A stretch of 64,000 bases of DNA from Marinobacter fonticola (GCF_008122265.1 NZ_CP043042.1:1550001-1614000); one strand, 5' to 3'. Numbered from the stretch's first letter, positions 44,619-54,171 are shown. A program made the numbers and translations. Notes: generated from the sequence alone by a model not told the origin.

Positions 44619-45755
44619 ATGGCTGAAGATAACGATAGCAGTCAGGAAAAAACCGAAGAGGCTACCCCCCGAAGGATCGAAAAGTCCCGGGAGGAGGGGC
44701 AGACGGCGCGATCTCGCGAATTGGCGACCATGGCGGTGCTGCTGGCGGGCGCGGGCGGCTTGCTGATGTTTGGCTCCAGCCTGGGCGCGTCGCTGGAAGC
44801 CATTATGCGCAACAGCTTCGAGTTCGACCGCATGGTGGCGTTCGATACCAATCAAATGAGCCTGTTTCTCGGAGCCGCCGCAGCCGATGCCGCCTGGGCG
44901 CTCTCCCCCATTCTGTTGATGCTGCTGATTGCCTCGATTGCCGGTCCGATTGGTATTGGTGGGCTGCTATTCAGTGGCAAGGCGGTGGCCCCCAAACTGA
45001 GCCGCATGGACCCGATGAAGGGGCTCAAGCGCATGTTTTCGGCGCGGTCGCTGGTGGAACTCGTCAAATCCATTGCCAAAGTGGCGCTGGTCATGCTGAT
45101 CGCCATCACGATCCTCGACGTGCGTACGGAAGACCTGCTCGCCATAGGCGAGGAGCCGGCCGTGCCGGCCATGGTGCACGTGCTCTGGACCATTGCCTGG
45201 AGTTTTTTCTTCCTGTCCTGCGCAACCATTGTGATCGCCGTCATCGATGTGCCTTTCCAGATCTACGACCACCAGAAAAAACTGCGCATGACCAAGCAGG
45301 AAGTCAAAGACGAGTACAAGGACACTGAAGGTAAACCGGAGGTTAAGGGCAAGATCCGCCAATTGCAGCGGGAAATGGCCCAGCGCCGCATGATGCAGGA
45401 TGTGCCTACTGCGGATGTGGTGATCACCAACCCGTCGCACTATGCGGTGGCTTTGAAGTACGACCAGAAGGCTATGGCCGCCCCCGTTGTGGTGGCCAAA
45501 GGCGCCGACCAGGTGGCCTTCAAGATCATGGAAATTGCACGTGAGCACAAGGTGGACGTGCTGCGTACGCCCCCGCTGACCCGGGCGGTCTATCACAACA
45601 CCGACATCGGCGGCGAGATTCCCCATGGCCTCTACGTGGCCATCGCCCAGGTGCTGGCCTACCTCTATCAGCTACGCCGCTATCGTCGCGGGCAGGGCGA
45701 GCGGCCAGGGATGCCGGAATTCCCGATTCCCGGCGATTTGCGTCGGGATAGCTGA
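44619..45755 (+). CDS. flhB: FlhB, export-gate switch protein with NPSH cleavage loop
   Basis: 378 residues. N-terminal EDNDSSQEKTEEATPRRIEK and four membrane helices, then the soluble switch domain. The autocleavage loop reads VVITNPSHYAVAL (N271-P272-S273-H274), with serine in place of the threonine of the usual NPTH. The rest of the domain is normal (VVAKGADQVAFKIMEIAREH, LARAVYHNTDIG-like). It ends the fliL operon; a degenerate MITE end follows 13 bp later. Confidence 0.96.
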   Translation: MAEDNDSSQEKTEEATPRRIEKSREEGQTARSRELATMAVLLAGAGGLLMFGSSLGASLEAIMRNSFEFDRMVAFDTNQMSLFLGAAAADAAWALSPILLMLLIASIAGPIGIGGLLFSGKAVAPKLSRMDPMKGLKRMFSARSLVELVKSIAKVALVMLIAITILDVRTEDLLAIGEEPAVPAMVHVLWTIAWSFFFLSCATIVIAVIDVPFQIYDHQKKLRMTKQEVKDEYKDTEGKPEVKGKIRQLQREMAQRRMMQDVPTADVVITNPSHYAVALKYDQKAMAAPVVVAKGADQVAFKIMEIAREHKVDVLRTPPLTRAVYHNTDIGGEIPHGLYVAIAQVLAYLYQLRRYRRGQGERPGMPEFPIPGDLRRDS

Positions 45756-45767
45756 GACGGACTCTAA

Positions 45768-45798
45768 GGAATCTCTGATTAAGTCTATTGGCGATTCT
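45768..45798 (+). repeat. Solo end of the MITE-like element (2 differences)
   Basis: Matches the 3601-3631 terminal repeat in 29 of 31 positions. No second arm is visible nearby. It lies between convergent flhB and the methyltransferase gene. Confidence 0.8.
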
Positions 45799-45829
45799 AA
45801 AGCGTCGCGCTCATTTGCGCGGTAGCCGA

Positions 45830-46681
45830 TCAGACGCGGGCGTCGAGAATGCGCACCATCGGATCGCCACGGCTTTCCGGGATTGGAAGGCGCCCGTAAT
45901 AGTCCTCGGGATTCACCGCTTCGACGTACTTGAACCCCGACTGGGCCACATGCTGCCTGGCCTCTTCGCCGTTGCGAAAGTGGAAACTCACCTGGGCGCG
46001 GGTCATCGCGCCAAGCGCTTGGCGAAGCACATTCAATCCGCCGCCTATAAGACGGCTGGACGGTTGCAGGTAGGTTTCGGAAATATAAGCCGAGCCAGGC
46101 CGCTTCGAGAGTACGGCCGCGAGGCGGCACCAGAACTGGCTGATGTTCGCCAGGGTGAAATAGCTGGTCAGCCCTTCGGTAACGACCAGTAATGGGCGGT
46201 CCGGGTCGAACTGCTCGTCAATGACGGCTTCCAGGCTTAGAGGGCCTGAATCGGCAAAAATGTCGATGGGCCGAACCCGGTGATGCTCTCCGAGAAAGCC
46301 CCTCGTGGCCAGAAAGGCCGCCTTGCGCGTAGCCATAGCGGGCAGGTCGGCCTCAATCATTTGCAACCGGGGAAACTGCCGGCGCAGCCGAATACCCCGG
46401 GGAGATAGACCGCAAGCGATTTCCAGCACTTGTTCGACACCCCGGTGTTCGATGGCTTCAGTAATCAGGTGGTCGATGATGAAGTGACGTTGAAGCAGAA
46501 AGGTGCGCACGCTACCGCCGGCAACAACGCGGCTAACCCCTTCGAAAGGGGTCAGCAAGCTATACAGGGCTTGACCGGAAGGGGGAATCAAGCCCTCTTC
46601 GGACAGCCCGTGCCGCTGCCAAACGGCACCGGTATACAGCGCGGTGAAGCTGATGCCGGAGCTATCGATCGGCGAGGCCAT
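45830..46681 (-). CDS. Class I SAM methyltransferase, leucine-carboxyl-methyltransferase-like
   Basis: 283 residues from ATG 46681 (AGGAG 7 bases before). Motif I is VLEIACGLSPRGIRL, followed by IEADLPAMATRK and LLVVTEGLTSYFTLANI, as in the LCM/PPM1 family. The substrate is unknown. It is divergent in neither direction from flagellar genes but sits downstream of uraA on the same strand (35 bp), so it may be cotranscribed with upp-uraA. The longer frame to 46975 overlaps uraA and is not believed. Confidence 0.8.
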   Translation of the reverse strand: MASPIDSSGISFTALYTGAVWQRHGLSEEGLIPPSGQALYSLLTPFEGVSRVVAGGSVRTFLLQRHFIIDHLITEAIEHRGVEQVLEIACGLSPRGIRLRRQFPRLQMIEADLPAMATRKAAFLATRGFLGEHHRVRPIDIFADSGPLSLEAVIDEQFDPDRPLLVVTEGLTSYFTLANISQFWCRLAAVLSKRPGSAYISETYLQPSSRLIGGGLNVLRQALGAMTRAQVSFHFRNGEEARQHVAQSGFKYVEAVNPEDYYGRLPIPESRGDPMVRILDARV

Positions 46682-46716
46682 GCGTATCTCCTGATGCGCT
46701 GTTTGGTTCGGACGTT

Positions 46717-47985
46717 CTATTCTGATCCAGAAGCCTGCTGTGGCGGAATGGTCGAATCGCCCCAGCCCGCCTGGCCACCGGGCAATACCAGATTGAGGCC
46801 AATAGCGACCAGGCCACATAAGGCGATGCCTTCTACCTGACCAATAACCATGCCGCCGATGCCGAACACCAGCGTGACTCCGGCGATGACCAGGTTTCGC
46901 GATTCGGACAGATCCACGTGATGCCGGATTAGTGTGTTCAGCCCGACCACGGCGATAGAGCCGAACAGCAGGCACAGAATGCCCCCCATCACCGGCACCG
47001 GGATCGTTTGCAGCGCCGCGCCGAACTTGCCGATGAAGGCTAGAACGATGGCGACGACCGCCGCCCAGATCATAACGCGCGGGTTGAAGTTACGGGTTAG
47101 CATGACCGCGCCGGTGACTTCGGAATACGTCGTGTTGGGCGGGCCGCCGAGCAGGGCGGCCGTGCTGGTCGCCACCCCGTCGCCCAGCAGCGTGCGGTGC
47201 AGCCCGGGCTTTTTCAGATAATCCTTACGGGTGACGGTGCCGATGGCCAGGATGTCGCCGATGTGCTCCACCGCCGGCGCGATGGCAACCGGAATCATGA
47301 ACAGGATCGCAGCCCAGGTGAACTCCGGTGCAACGAAGTTCGGCAGTCCAAGCCACACGGCTTCCCGAATCGGGGTCAGGTCGACGATGCCCGCGAAGGC
47401 GGAGAGGACGTAGCCGACGAGAACGCCGAACAGGATCGGAATCAACCGAAAGATTCCCTTGGTGAACACGGCAAACACGATGGTCGTGGCCAGCGACGCC
47501 ATGGCGATCAAGATAGCCGTCGTATAGGGCACAAGCTGTGCGCTGCCGTCACCGGCTTTACCCATCGCCATATTGACCGCGACCGGCGCCAGGCTCAGGC
47601 CGATGACCATAATCACCGGTCCGATAACTACCGGTGGCAGCAGGCGATTGAGAAAGCCGGTGCCGCGCCATTTCACCAGAGCGCTGAGAAGCATGTAGAG
47701 AATACCCGCTGCGACCAATCCACCCAGGGTTTCTTCCATGCCGAACTTGGCTTTGGCAGCGATTATCGGTGCGATAAACGCAAAGGACGACGCCAGGAAA
47801 ATGGGAATCTGACCGCCGGTGATGATCTGAAAAAGCAGCGTGCCGATACCGGCCGTGAATAGAGCGACATTGGGATCCATTCCCGTAATCAAGGGCATGA
47901 GCACCAGGGCGCCGAAGGCGACCAGCAACATCTGCGCGCCAGAAATGACCTGGCGCCATACCGGTTCGTTCGGGGTGCTTTGCAT
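46717..47985 (-). CDS. uraA: UraA, uracil/xanthine-family permease
   Basis: 422 residues, 14 membrane helices. Family motifs: QVISGAQMLLVAFGALVLMP, TGGQIPIFLASSFAFI, GLPNFVAPEFTWAAI, FMIPVAIAPAVEHIGDILAI (containing the conserved AEHIGD-like sequence) and GVATSTAALLGGPPNTTYSE. It imports uracil with protons for use by Upp. Its start is 2 bp after the upp stop, hence an upp-uraA operon. Confidence 0.95.
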   Translation of the reverse strand: MQSTPNEPVWRQVISGAQMLLVAFGALVLMPLITGMDPNVALFTAGIGTLLFQIITGGQIPIFLASSFAFIAPIIAAKAKFGMEETLGGLVAAGILYMLLSALVKWRGTGFLNRLLPPVVIGPVIMVIGLSLAPVAVNMAMGKAGDGSAQLVPYTTAILIAMASLATTIVFAVFTKGIFRLIPILFGVLVGYVLSAFAGIVDLTPIREAVWLGLPNFVAPEFTWAAILFMIPVAIAPAVEHIGDILAIGTVTRKDYLKKPGLHRTLLGDGVATSTAALLGGPPNTTYSEVTGAVMLTRNFNPRVMIWAAVVAIVLAFIGKFGAALQTIPVPVMGGILCLLFGSIAVVGLNTLIRHHVDLSESRNLVIAGVTLVFGIGGMVIGQVEGIALCGLVAIGLNLVLPGGQAGWGDSTIPPQQASGSE

Positions 47986-47987
47986 CG

Positions 47988-48626
47988 TCAGTGGTCCTTT
48001 TGCTTGGTGCCGAAAATCTTGTCCCCAGCGTCGCCGAGGCCGGGCAGGATATAGCCTTTCTCGTTGAGCCGGTCATCGATGGAGGCCGTGTAAATGGACA
48101 CGTCAGGATGCGCCTCCAGGACCTTTTCAATACCCTCGGGTGCCGCCACCAGGACCAGCGCGCGGATCTCGGTGCTACCAGCTTTCTTTAGCAAGTCGAT
48201 GGTGGAGATCATTGAGCCGCCTGTGGCGAGCATCGGGTCGACGATCATGGCCAGACGCTGGTCCAGTTCGCCTACCAGTTTTTCCAGGTAAGTACTGGCT
48301 TCCAGGGTTTCTTCGTTACGCACCTGACCCACCACGCTGACCCGTGCGCCGGGGATCAATGTCAACACACCTTCCAGCATGCCCATCCCGGCTCGGAGGA
48401 TGGGCACGATGGTGACTTTTTTGCCACTCAGGCGTTCCACTTCGACCGGTCCTGCCCATCCCTCGAGAGTGTGCTTTTCCAGCTGGAAATCCTGGGTCGC
48501 TTCGTAGGTTAGCAGGGCGGCGACTTCCTGGGCGAGTTCACGGAAATTCTTGGTGCTGATATCGGCCCGGCGCATCAGGCCGAGTTTATGGCGGATGAGG
48601 GGGTGCTTTACCTCGTGGACGGGCAT
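47988..48626 (-). CDS. upp: Uracil phosphoribosyltransferase Upp
   Basis: 212 residues. The PRPP-binding loop [17 protein letters not shown] and the uracil-binding C-terminus ([15 protein letters not shown]) are intact. It makes UMP from uracil and PRPP. First gene of the operon with uraA; its promoter must lie in 48627-48918, divergent from flhA. Confidence 0.97.
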   Translation of the reverse strand: MPVHEVKHPLIRHKLGLMRRADISTKNFRELAQEVAALLTYEATQDFQLEKHTLEGWAGPVEVERLSGKKVTIVPILRAGMGMLEGVLTLIPGARVSVVGQVRNEETLEASTYLEKLVGELDQRLAMIVDPMLATGGSMISTIDLLKKAGSTEIRALVLVAAPEGIEKVLEAHPDVSIYTASIDDRLNEKGYILPGLGDAGDKIFGTKQKDH

Positions 48627-48710
48627 GATTCACCTTTATCGTTCGGGTTCTCGAAGAAGACGACGGCGCGAATGCGTACCGGGGCATCCAAAATGCTAAT
48701 AAGGATACCT

Positions 48711-48760
48711 TACTTGGCAGGGTCAGTCAGTCCACATACTTGGCAGGGTCAGTCCACATA
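48711..48760. repeat. Near-perfect tandem duplication upstream of upp and flhA
   Basis: TACTTGGCAGGGTCAGTC is repeated at 48711 and 48737; the first unit has an extra AGTC before CCACA. It lies in the divergent promoter region, 85-135 bp before upp. It may be slippage or paired regulator sites. Confidence 0.75.
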
Positions 48761-48820
48761 GGCGGGGCGGACAGTCTGCCTTGACGGGGTAGGTCTCTGT
48801 TTTTACGGATTTCACGTTAT

Positions 48821-48836
48821 TGGTATGGATATTGCG
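48821..48836 (+). promoter_or_regulatory. Sigma-54 promoter of flhA
   Basis: TGGTAT-GGATA-TTGCG keeps GG (48822-48823) and GC (48834-48835) exactly 10 bp apart and the whole TTGC. It lies 82 bp before flhA and points away from upp. Confidence 0.78.
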
Positions 48837-48918
48837 CTAACACTCTCAGATGCAGGCGTGCCGTCAAAAATACGACATCACGGTACGCGGCTTAATACGC
48901 TCATGAGGAGATCTACGG

Positions 48919-51096
48919 GTGGTGGACAGAGCACTGGTCCTCAATAACGTCAAATCGCTGACTAGCGGCAATCTGGGTGTTCCGCTCCTGCTGATGGCCT
49001 TGCTGGGCATGATGATCCTGCCGATGCCGGTTTTCCTGCTGGACGTGCTGTTTACCTTCAATATCACGCTGTCCATCGTGATTCTGCTGGTGTGTGTGTA
49101 CGCCATGCGGCCGATGGAGTTTGCGGCGTTCCCGACGGTGTTGCTGGTCGCGACGTTGTTGCGTCTGGCCTTGAACGTTGCGTCTACCCGTATCGTCTTG
49201 CTGAACGGCCACGAAGGCGGGGCCGCAGCCGGTAAGGTTATCGAATCCTTTGGCGAGGTTTTGATCGGTGGCAACTACGCCGTGGGTCTGGTGGTCTTCG
49301 CGATCCTGATGATCATCAACTTCATGGTGGTGACCAAGGGCGCCGGCCGGGTGTCCGAAGTCAGCGCCCGCTTTACCCTGGATGCGATGCCAGGCAAGCA
49401 GATGGCCATCGATGCCGACCTCAACGCGGGCCTGATCAACCAGGACGAAGCCAAAGCCCGGCGTTCGGAAATCGCCGAGGAAGCGGATTTCTACGGTTCC
49501 ATGGACGGTGCCAGCAAGTTTGTTAAGGGGGATGCGATCGCTGGTCTGCTGATCCTCTTTATTAACATCATTGGCGGTGTCGTCATCGGCATGCTGCAGC
49601 ACGATTTGGCCTTCGTCGACGCCATGCGCAGCTACGCGCTGCTGACGATCGGTGACGGTCTGGTTGCGCAGATTCCATCACTGCTGCTGTCCACGTCGGC
49701 CGCCATCATGGTGACGCGGGTCACCACCAGCCAGGACATGGGCCAGCAGATTCTGTCCCAGATGTTTACCGCGCCAAGAGCCCTGGGTATTGCGGCCGCT
49801 ATTCTGATCATTCTCGGTGCGATTCCCGGAATGCCCCACGTCGCCTTTCTCGGTCTGGGCTTTCTCTCTGCGGGTCTGGCCTACTACATCTGGAAGCATC
49901 AGCAGCAGCAAGTCGAAGAGGATGACAGCGTCTTTCCGGCCCGTGGCGGCGGTGCGCCCCGTACTGCGCCGGCACCTGGCTCTCAGCCGGGTAGCGATAA
50001 TGGGGGCAAGGCCCTGCCGGGACCGAGTGAAACCAAGGAGCTGGGCTGGGACGATGTGGCCACGGTCGATATCGTCGGCCTGGAAGTGGGCTATCGCCTG
50101 ATTCCGTTGGTGGATCGCTCCCAGGGCGGTCAGCTGCTTACCCGGATTAAGGGTGTGCGCAAGAAGCTTTCCCAGGATCTGGGCTTTCTGATGCCCTCGG
50201 TACACATCCGCGACAATCTGGACCTGATGCCCAATGTCTACCGTATCACCCTGATGGGCGTGACCATCGCCGAAGCGGAGATTCATCCGGACCGCGAGCT
50301 GGCCATCGATCCGGGGCAGGTCTTCGGCAAGATCGAAGGTATCGAAGGCAAGGACCCCGCGTTCGGTCTGGATGCTTGCTGGATCGAGCCGGAGAAGAAA
50401 GATCAGGCGCAGACTTTGGGCTACACGGTGGTCGACGCCAGTACCGTGGTCGCCACGCACCTCAACCAGATTTTGCAGAAGCATGCCCACGAGTTGATCG
50501 GCCACGAGGAAGTGCAAAAGTGGCTGGAACAGCTGGAGAAGATTTCGCCCAAACTGGCCGAAGAGCTGGTGCCGAACACCATCACCATCAGCCTGCTGCT
50601 GAAAGTGCTGCAGAATCTGCTGAAAGAAGAAGTACCGGTCCGGGATATGCGATCGATCGCCGAGGCTATCGTTAACGTTCAACCCAAGAGTCAGGATGCC
50701 CGCGCTTTGACGACGGCAGCCCGTCAGGCGCTACGCCGGATGATTATTCAAAGCATCTGCGGCAACGATGCCGAGATTCCGGTGATCACCCTGGATCCAG
50801 AGTTGGAACAGATGTTGCTAAAGTCCATGCAGCAGAGTCAACAATCCGGCGGTCAGGACGATATCGGCCTGGTGCTGGAGCCGAACATGGTGGAAAGGCT
50901 CCAGCGTTCCCTGCAGGACGCCGCCCAGCGTCAGGAGATGATGGGCAAACCGGCGATCCTGCTGGTCTCCGGGCCGCTGCGCCACGTCATGGCTCGCTTT
51001 GCCAGCTATGGCGTGGAGCGCCTGCACGTCCTGTCCTACCAGGAAGTGCCGGATAACAAACAGATTACGATTGTCGCGTCGGTGGGCCAGCAGTGA
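48919..51096 (+). CDS. flhA: FlhA, flagellar export gate protein
   Basis: 725 residues. Eight N-terminal membrane helices, the FHIPEP loop region (TLDAMPGKQMAIDADLNAGL, RSEIAEEADFYGSMDGASKF), a Gly/Ala/Pro-rich linker near 330-365, and the C-terminal cytosolic ring (WIEPEKKDQAQTLGYTVVDA, HELIGHEEVQKWLEQ, LLLKVLQNLLKEEVPVRDMR) that receives chaperone-substrate complexes. Starts at GTG 48919 (a second GTG follows). Confidence 0.97.
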   Translation: MVDRALVLNNVKSLTSGNLGVPLLLMALLGMMILPMPVFLLDVLFTFNITLSIVILLVCVYAMRPMEFAAFPTVLLVATLLRLALNVASTRIVLLNGHEGGAAAGKVIESFGEVLIGGNYAVGLVVFAILMIINFMVVTKGAGRVSEVSARFTLDAMPGKQMAIDADLNAGLINQDEAKARRSEIAEEADFYGSMDGASKFVKGDAIAGLLILFINIIGGVVIGMLQHDLAFVDAMRSYALLTIGDGLVAQIPSLLLSTSAAIMVTRVTTSQDMGQQILSQMFTAPRALGIAAAILIILGAIPGMPHVAFLGLGFLSAGLAYYIWKHQQQQVEEDDSVFPARGGGAPRTAPAPGSQPGSDNGGKALPGPSETKELGWDDVATVDIVGLEVGYRLIPLVDRSQGGQLLTRIKGVRKKLSQDLGFLMPSVHIRDNLDLMPNVYRITLMGVTIAEAEIHPDRELAIDPGQVFGKIEGIEGKDPAFGLDACWIEPEKKDQAQTLGYTVVDASTVVATHLNQILQKHAHELIGHEEVQKWLEQLEKISPKLAEELVPNTITISLLLKVLQNLLKEEVPVRDMRSIAEAIVNVQPKSQDARALTTAARQALRRMIIQSICGNDAEIPVITLDPELEQMLLKSMQQSQQSGGQDDIGLVLEPNMVERLQRSLQDAAQRQEMMGKPAILLVSGPLRHVMARFASYGVERLHVLSYQEVPDNKQITIVASVGQQ

Positions 51097-51130
51097 GCCG
51101 CCAACAGCAGCAGGGTGGAGGTAAGTCATC

Positions 51131-52402
51131 ATGAAGGTTAAACGGTTCTTTGCGCCAACCATGTCACAAGCACTGAAGATGGTGCGTCTCGAGATGGGTG
51201 AGGATGCGGTCATCCTGTCCAATCGCCGCGTGGACGATGGTGTCGAAATCGTGACGGCCCTCGACTATGACGAAAATATGGCGCGCCAGCGACTGGGCGA
51301 TGCCGCCGTGCAAGCGACCAACGGTGCACGCCTGGCAGAACTGCAGGCCGATCAGCACCGCCGCCTGGAAGATGAGCTGGGCCGTTCGCGTCAGCGCATC
51401 CGCGAGACCCGCGAGCGTCGTTCGGCGCAACCCGAGGTGGTACCGAAACCCGTGATGACGACCGAGCGGGCTGCGCCTAGCCAGGATCCTACTCAGGCGG
51501 CGCTGGACGCCATGCGCGCCGAGATCCACTCTCTGCGGGACGCCGTTAACGGTCGTCAGCCGGAACCGTCTGCGGTCGCCAAGACTTTGGCATCCGAGCC
51601 AGACGCCAGCCAGCAGCGATTGGCTGAGCGCCTGGAGGAGTTTGGCCTATCCAGCCATCTGGCCGGTACTCTGGCCCGCAGTAGCGGTTCGGGGCGATTG
51701 GAGGAAGGCTGGAAGAAATCCTTGCGAACGCTGGCAGCCGGAGTACGCACTCAGGATCAGGAAATCGTGGAGCAGGGTGGTATCGTCGCTTTGATGGGCC
51801 CCACCGGTTCCGGTAAAACCACCACCATCGGCAAAATGGCGGCGCGATACGTCCTGCGTCACGGGGCAGATTCGCTGGCGCTGGTGACGACCGACCGCTA
51901 CCGGGTTGCGGCGCACGAGCAGCTTTTCGTATTCGGCCGGATTCTTAATGTGCCGGTGCGGGTGGTGGATGAAAGCCACTCGCTCGACCGTATTTTGGAC
52001 GATCTGACGGACAAGCGCCTGGTGCTGATCGACACCGCCGGCCTGACCCATTCCGATCGGGGACATCAGGAACAGCTCAATGAACTGGTGTCCAGCTACC
52101 ACCCGATCAAGCCTTATCTGGTGCTGGCTGCAACCAGTCAGCCGCGCATTATGAAATCCACATGGCATTGCTATAAGATGGCGAAGCCTGCCGGATGTAT
52201 CATGACCAAGCTGGACGAAGCATTGACCCTCGGCGAAGTGCTCGGGTTTGCCATGGAGACGGGTCTTCGCGTGGCTTATTATACCGACGGTCAACGTATC
52301 CCAGATGATATCCATCCGGCGCAATCGGTGCCGCTCGTACGCCTGGGCGTCGAGCGAATGCGCGAGGCTAGAGAGGCGACTATGGTTGCAGCGGGCGCTT
52401 GA
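51131..52402 (+). CDS. flhF: FlhF, SRP-like GTPase for flagellar placement
   Basis: 423 residues. An N-terminal basic/variable domain (~1-150), then the SRP-type NG domain: P-loop MGPTGSGKTTTIGKMAARY, G2 TTDRYRVAAHEQL, G3 DTAGLTHSDRG, G4 MTKLDEALTLG. It sets polar site and number of flagella with FleN. 34 bp after flhA, same operon. Confidence 0.96.
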   Translation: MKVKRFFAPTMSQALKMVRLEMGEDAVILSNRRVDDGVEIVTALDYDENMARQRLGDAAVQATNGARLAELQADQHRRLEDELGRSRQRIRETRERRSAQPEVVPKPVMTTERAAPSQDPTQAALDAMRAEIHSLRDAVNGRQPEPSAVAKTLASEPDASQQRLAERLEEFGLSSHLAGTLARSSGSGRLEEGWKKSLRTLAAGVRTQDQEIVEQGGIVALMGPTGSGKTTTIGKMAARYVLRHGADSLALVTTDRYRVAAHEQLFVFGRILNVPVRVVDESHSLDRILDDLTDKRLVLIDTAGLTHSDRGHQEQLNELVSSYHPIKPYLVLAATSQPRIMKSTWHCYKMAKPAGCIMTKLDEALTLGEVLGFAMETGLRVAYYTDGQRIPDDIHPAQSVPLVRLGVERMREAREATMVAAGA

Positions 52403-52530
52403 ATCAGGGAGCCTCTGGCAGTGTTTGGGGCTGTTCGATGCCCAGCTTCTGCCTTGGCGAAGCCTGAAAGTGGCTGGCCCTCGGGCGGCAATCAATAAAC
52501 AAAATACCTTCGCGAGAGACCGTATCCGGC

Positions 52531-53343
52531 ATGAGTAGACCAAATCCGGTTCAGGTAATCGCCGTATCCGGCGGCAAAGGGGGCGTTGGCAAGAGTAACG
52601 TCTCAGTCAATCTGGCTATTGCCCTGGCGCAGATGGGGCGTCGCGTTGTCGTCCTGGATGCCGATCTGGGACTGGCCAACATCGACGTGTTGTTAGGCAT
52701 CACAGCCAACCGCAACCTGGCCGATGTGTTGTCCGGCGAATGCGAACTTCGGGACGTCCTTGTGGATGGCCCTGGCGGTATCAAAATCGTGCCGGCCTCT
52801 TCCGGTACTCAGCGCATGACGCAGCTGACCATGATGGAGCATGCCGGCCTTATCAATGCGTTTAGCGACTTGGGTGATCAAATCGACGTCCTGATCGTCG
52901 ATACGGCGGCCGGGATCTCCGAGGGTGTGATTAGCTTCTTGCGGGCCTCCCAGGAGTTATTGCTGGTCGTCTGCGATGAACCGACCTCCATTACCGACGC
53001 CTATGCCCTGATCAAGTTAATGAATCGCGATCATGGGGTTAGCCGTTTTCGCATCCTCGCCAACCAGGTTCGCAACGATCAGGAAGGCAAGCATCTTTTT
53101 GGCAAGCTGACCCGCGTTACCGAGCGCTTCCTGGATGTTGCGCTACAATATGAGGGCATGGTTCCTTACGACGAGGCCGTTAAGAAAGCGGTTCAACGCC
53201 AGCGTGCAGTACTCGATGCCTATCCGCGGGCAAAGGCGTCGCTGGCTATCAAGGCGTTGGCACAGAGGGTCGACAACTGGCCGTTGCCGTCATCGCCCCG
53301 GGGTCACCTTGAATTCTTCGTTGAACGCCTTGTGGATGTCTGA
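52531..53343 (+). CDS. fleN: FleN (FlhG), MinD-like flagellar number regulator
   Basis: 270 residues with the deviant Walker A VSGGKGGVGKSNVSVNLA (residues 12-29), DADLGLANIDVLLG and DTAAGISEGVISFL, typical of FleN/FlhG. It binds FleQ and ATP, limiting flagellar number. It starts 128 bp after flhF. Confidence 0.96.
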   Translation: MSRPNPVQVIAVSGGKGGVGKSNVSVNLAIALAQMGRRVVVLDADLGLANIDVLLGITANRNLADVLSGECELRDVLVDGPGGIKIVPASSGTQRMTQLTMMEHAGLINAFSDLGDQIDVLIVDTAAGISEGVISFLRASQELLLVVCDEPTSITDAYALIKLMNRDHGVSRFRILANQVRNDQEGKHLFGKLTRVTERFLDVALQYEGMVPYDEAVKKAVQRQRAVLDAYPRAKASLAIKALAQRVDNWPLPSSPRGHLEFFVERLVDV

Positions 53344-53433
53344 AACGCATCCTGAGCGACGGATTTGACGGTCGATCATTTTCTGGAGCTTCCGGCTGAA
53401 CGACGGGCTCCCTGAGTTGGGCAATCCGAATTC

Positions 53434-54171
53434 ATGAAGTTGGCAAAAGGCCTGGGAATCTACCATCAAACCAGCGAGCGTAAAGCGCATGACTTAGTCG
53501 AGCTGCATGCGCCGCTGGTTAAGAAAATCGCGCTGCATCTCCTGGCGCGTCTACCTGCCTCTGTTCAGTTGGAAGACCTCATGCAGGCCGGCATGATTGG
53601 GCTGCTGGAGGCTGCGCAGAAGTATGAGGCTACCAAAGGGGCATCCTTCGAAACCTATGCGGGCATCCGTATCCGTGGCGCCATTGTCGATGAAATTCGC
53701 AAAGGCGACTGGGTACCCCGTTCCGTACACCGCAATTCCCGGCGTATTGCCCAGGCGATCAAGGCGGTCGAGGGTCGCACGGGGCGCGAGGCCACCGATG
53801 CCGAGGTGGCTGAAGAGCTCGATATGCCACTGTCCGAATACCACGCCTGCCTGGCTGATTCCAGCGGCGGACGACTTTTTAGTCTCGATGAGCTAAATGA
53901 ATCCGGCGACGTGCCGATAACCAATGAAGACAGTGGTGCTGACGTACCGTTCGAGGCCTTATCTTCGGAAGGTTTCCGGCGCAGTCTGGCCGAGGCCATT
54001 AGCAGTTTGCCCGAGCGCGAGAAGCTGGTTCTTAGCCTTTACTACCAGGAAGAGCTGAACCTCAAGGAGATCGGTGCCGTCATTGGGGTGAGCGAGAGCC
54101 GGGTCAGTCAGATTCATAGTCAGGCAGCCTTGCGGCTGAAGGCCCGGTTGAGCGGGTGGCAGGCGGCCTGA
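53434..54171 (+). CDS. fliA: FliA, flagellar sigma factor sigma-28
   Basis: 245 residues. Sigma-70 family regions 2 (DLMQAGMIGLLEAAQKYEA, FETYAGIRIRGAIVDEIRKG), 3 and 4 (LPEREKLVLSLYYQEELNLK, IGVSESRVSQIHSQAALRLK). It reads class IV flagellar and chemotaxis promoters such as the one before parC and is checked by FlgM, whose gene is not in the window. Confidence 0.97.
   Translation: MKLAKGLGIYHQTSERKAHDLVELHAPLVKKIALHLLARLPASVQLEDLMQAGMIGLLEAAQKYEATKGASFETYAGIRIRGAIVDEIRKGDWVPRSVHRNSRRIAQAIKAVEGRTGREATDAEVAEELDMPLSEYHACLADSSGGRLFSLDELNESGDVPITNEDSGADVPFEALSSEGFRRSLAEAISSLPEREKLVLSLYYQEELNLKEIGAVIGVSESRVSQIHSQAALRLKARLSGWQAA

Noticed and set aside
46682..46975. 98-residue extension of the methyltransferase
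   Set aside because: Overlaps uraA coding sequence in another frame; ATG 46681 has AGGAG.
48711..48760. Possible CRISPR
   Set aside because: Only two units with no spacer between them; no cas genes in the window.
49678..50682. 334-residue minus-strand frame
   Set aside because: Antisense of flhA; no family features.
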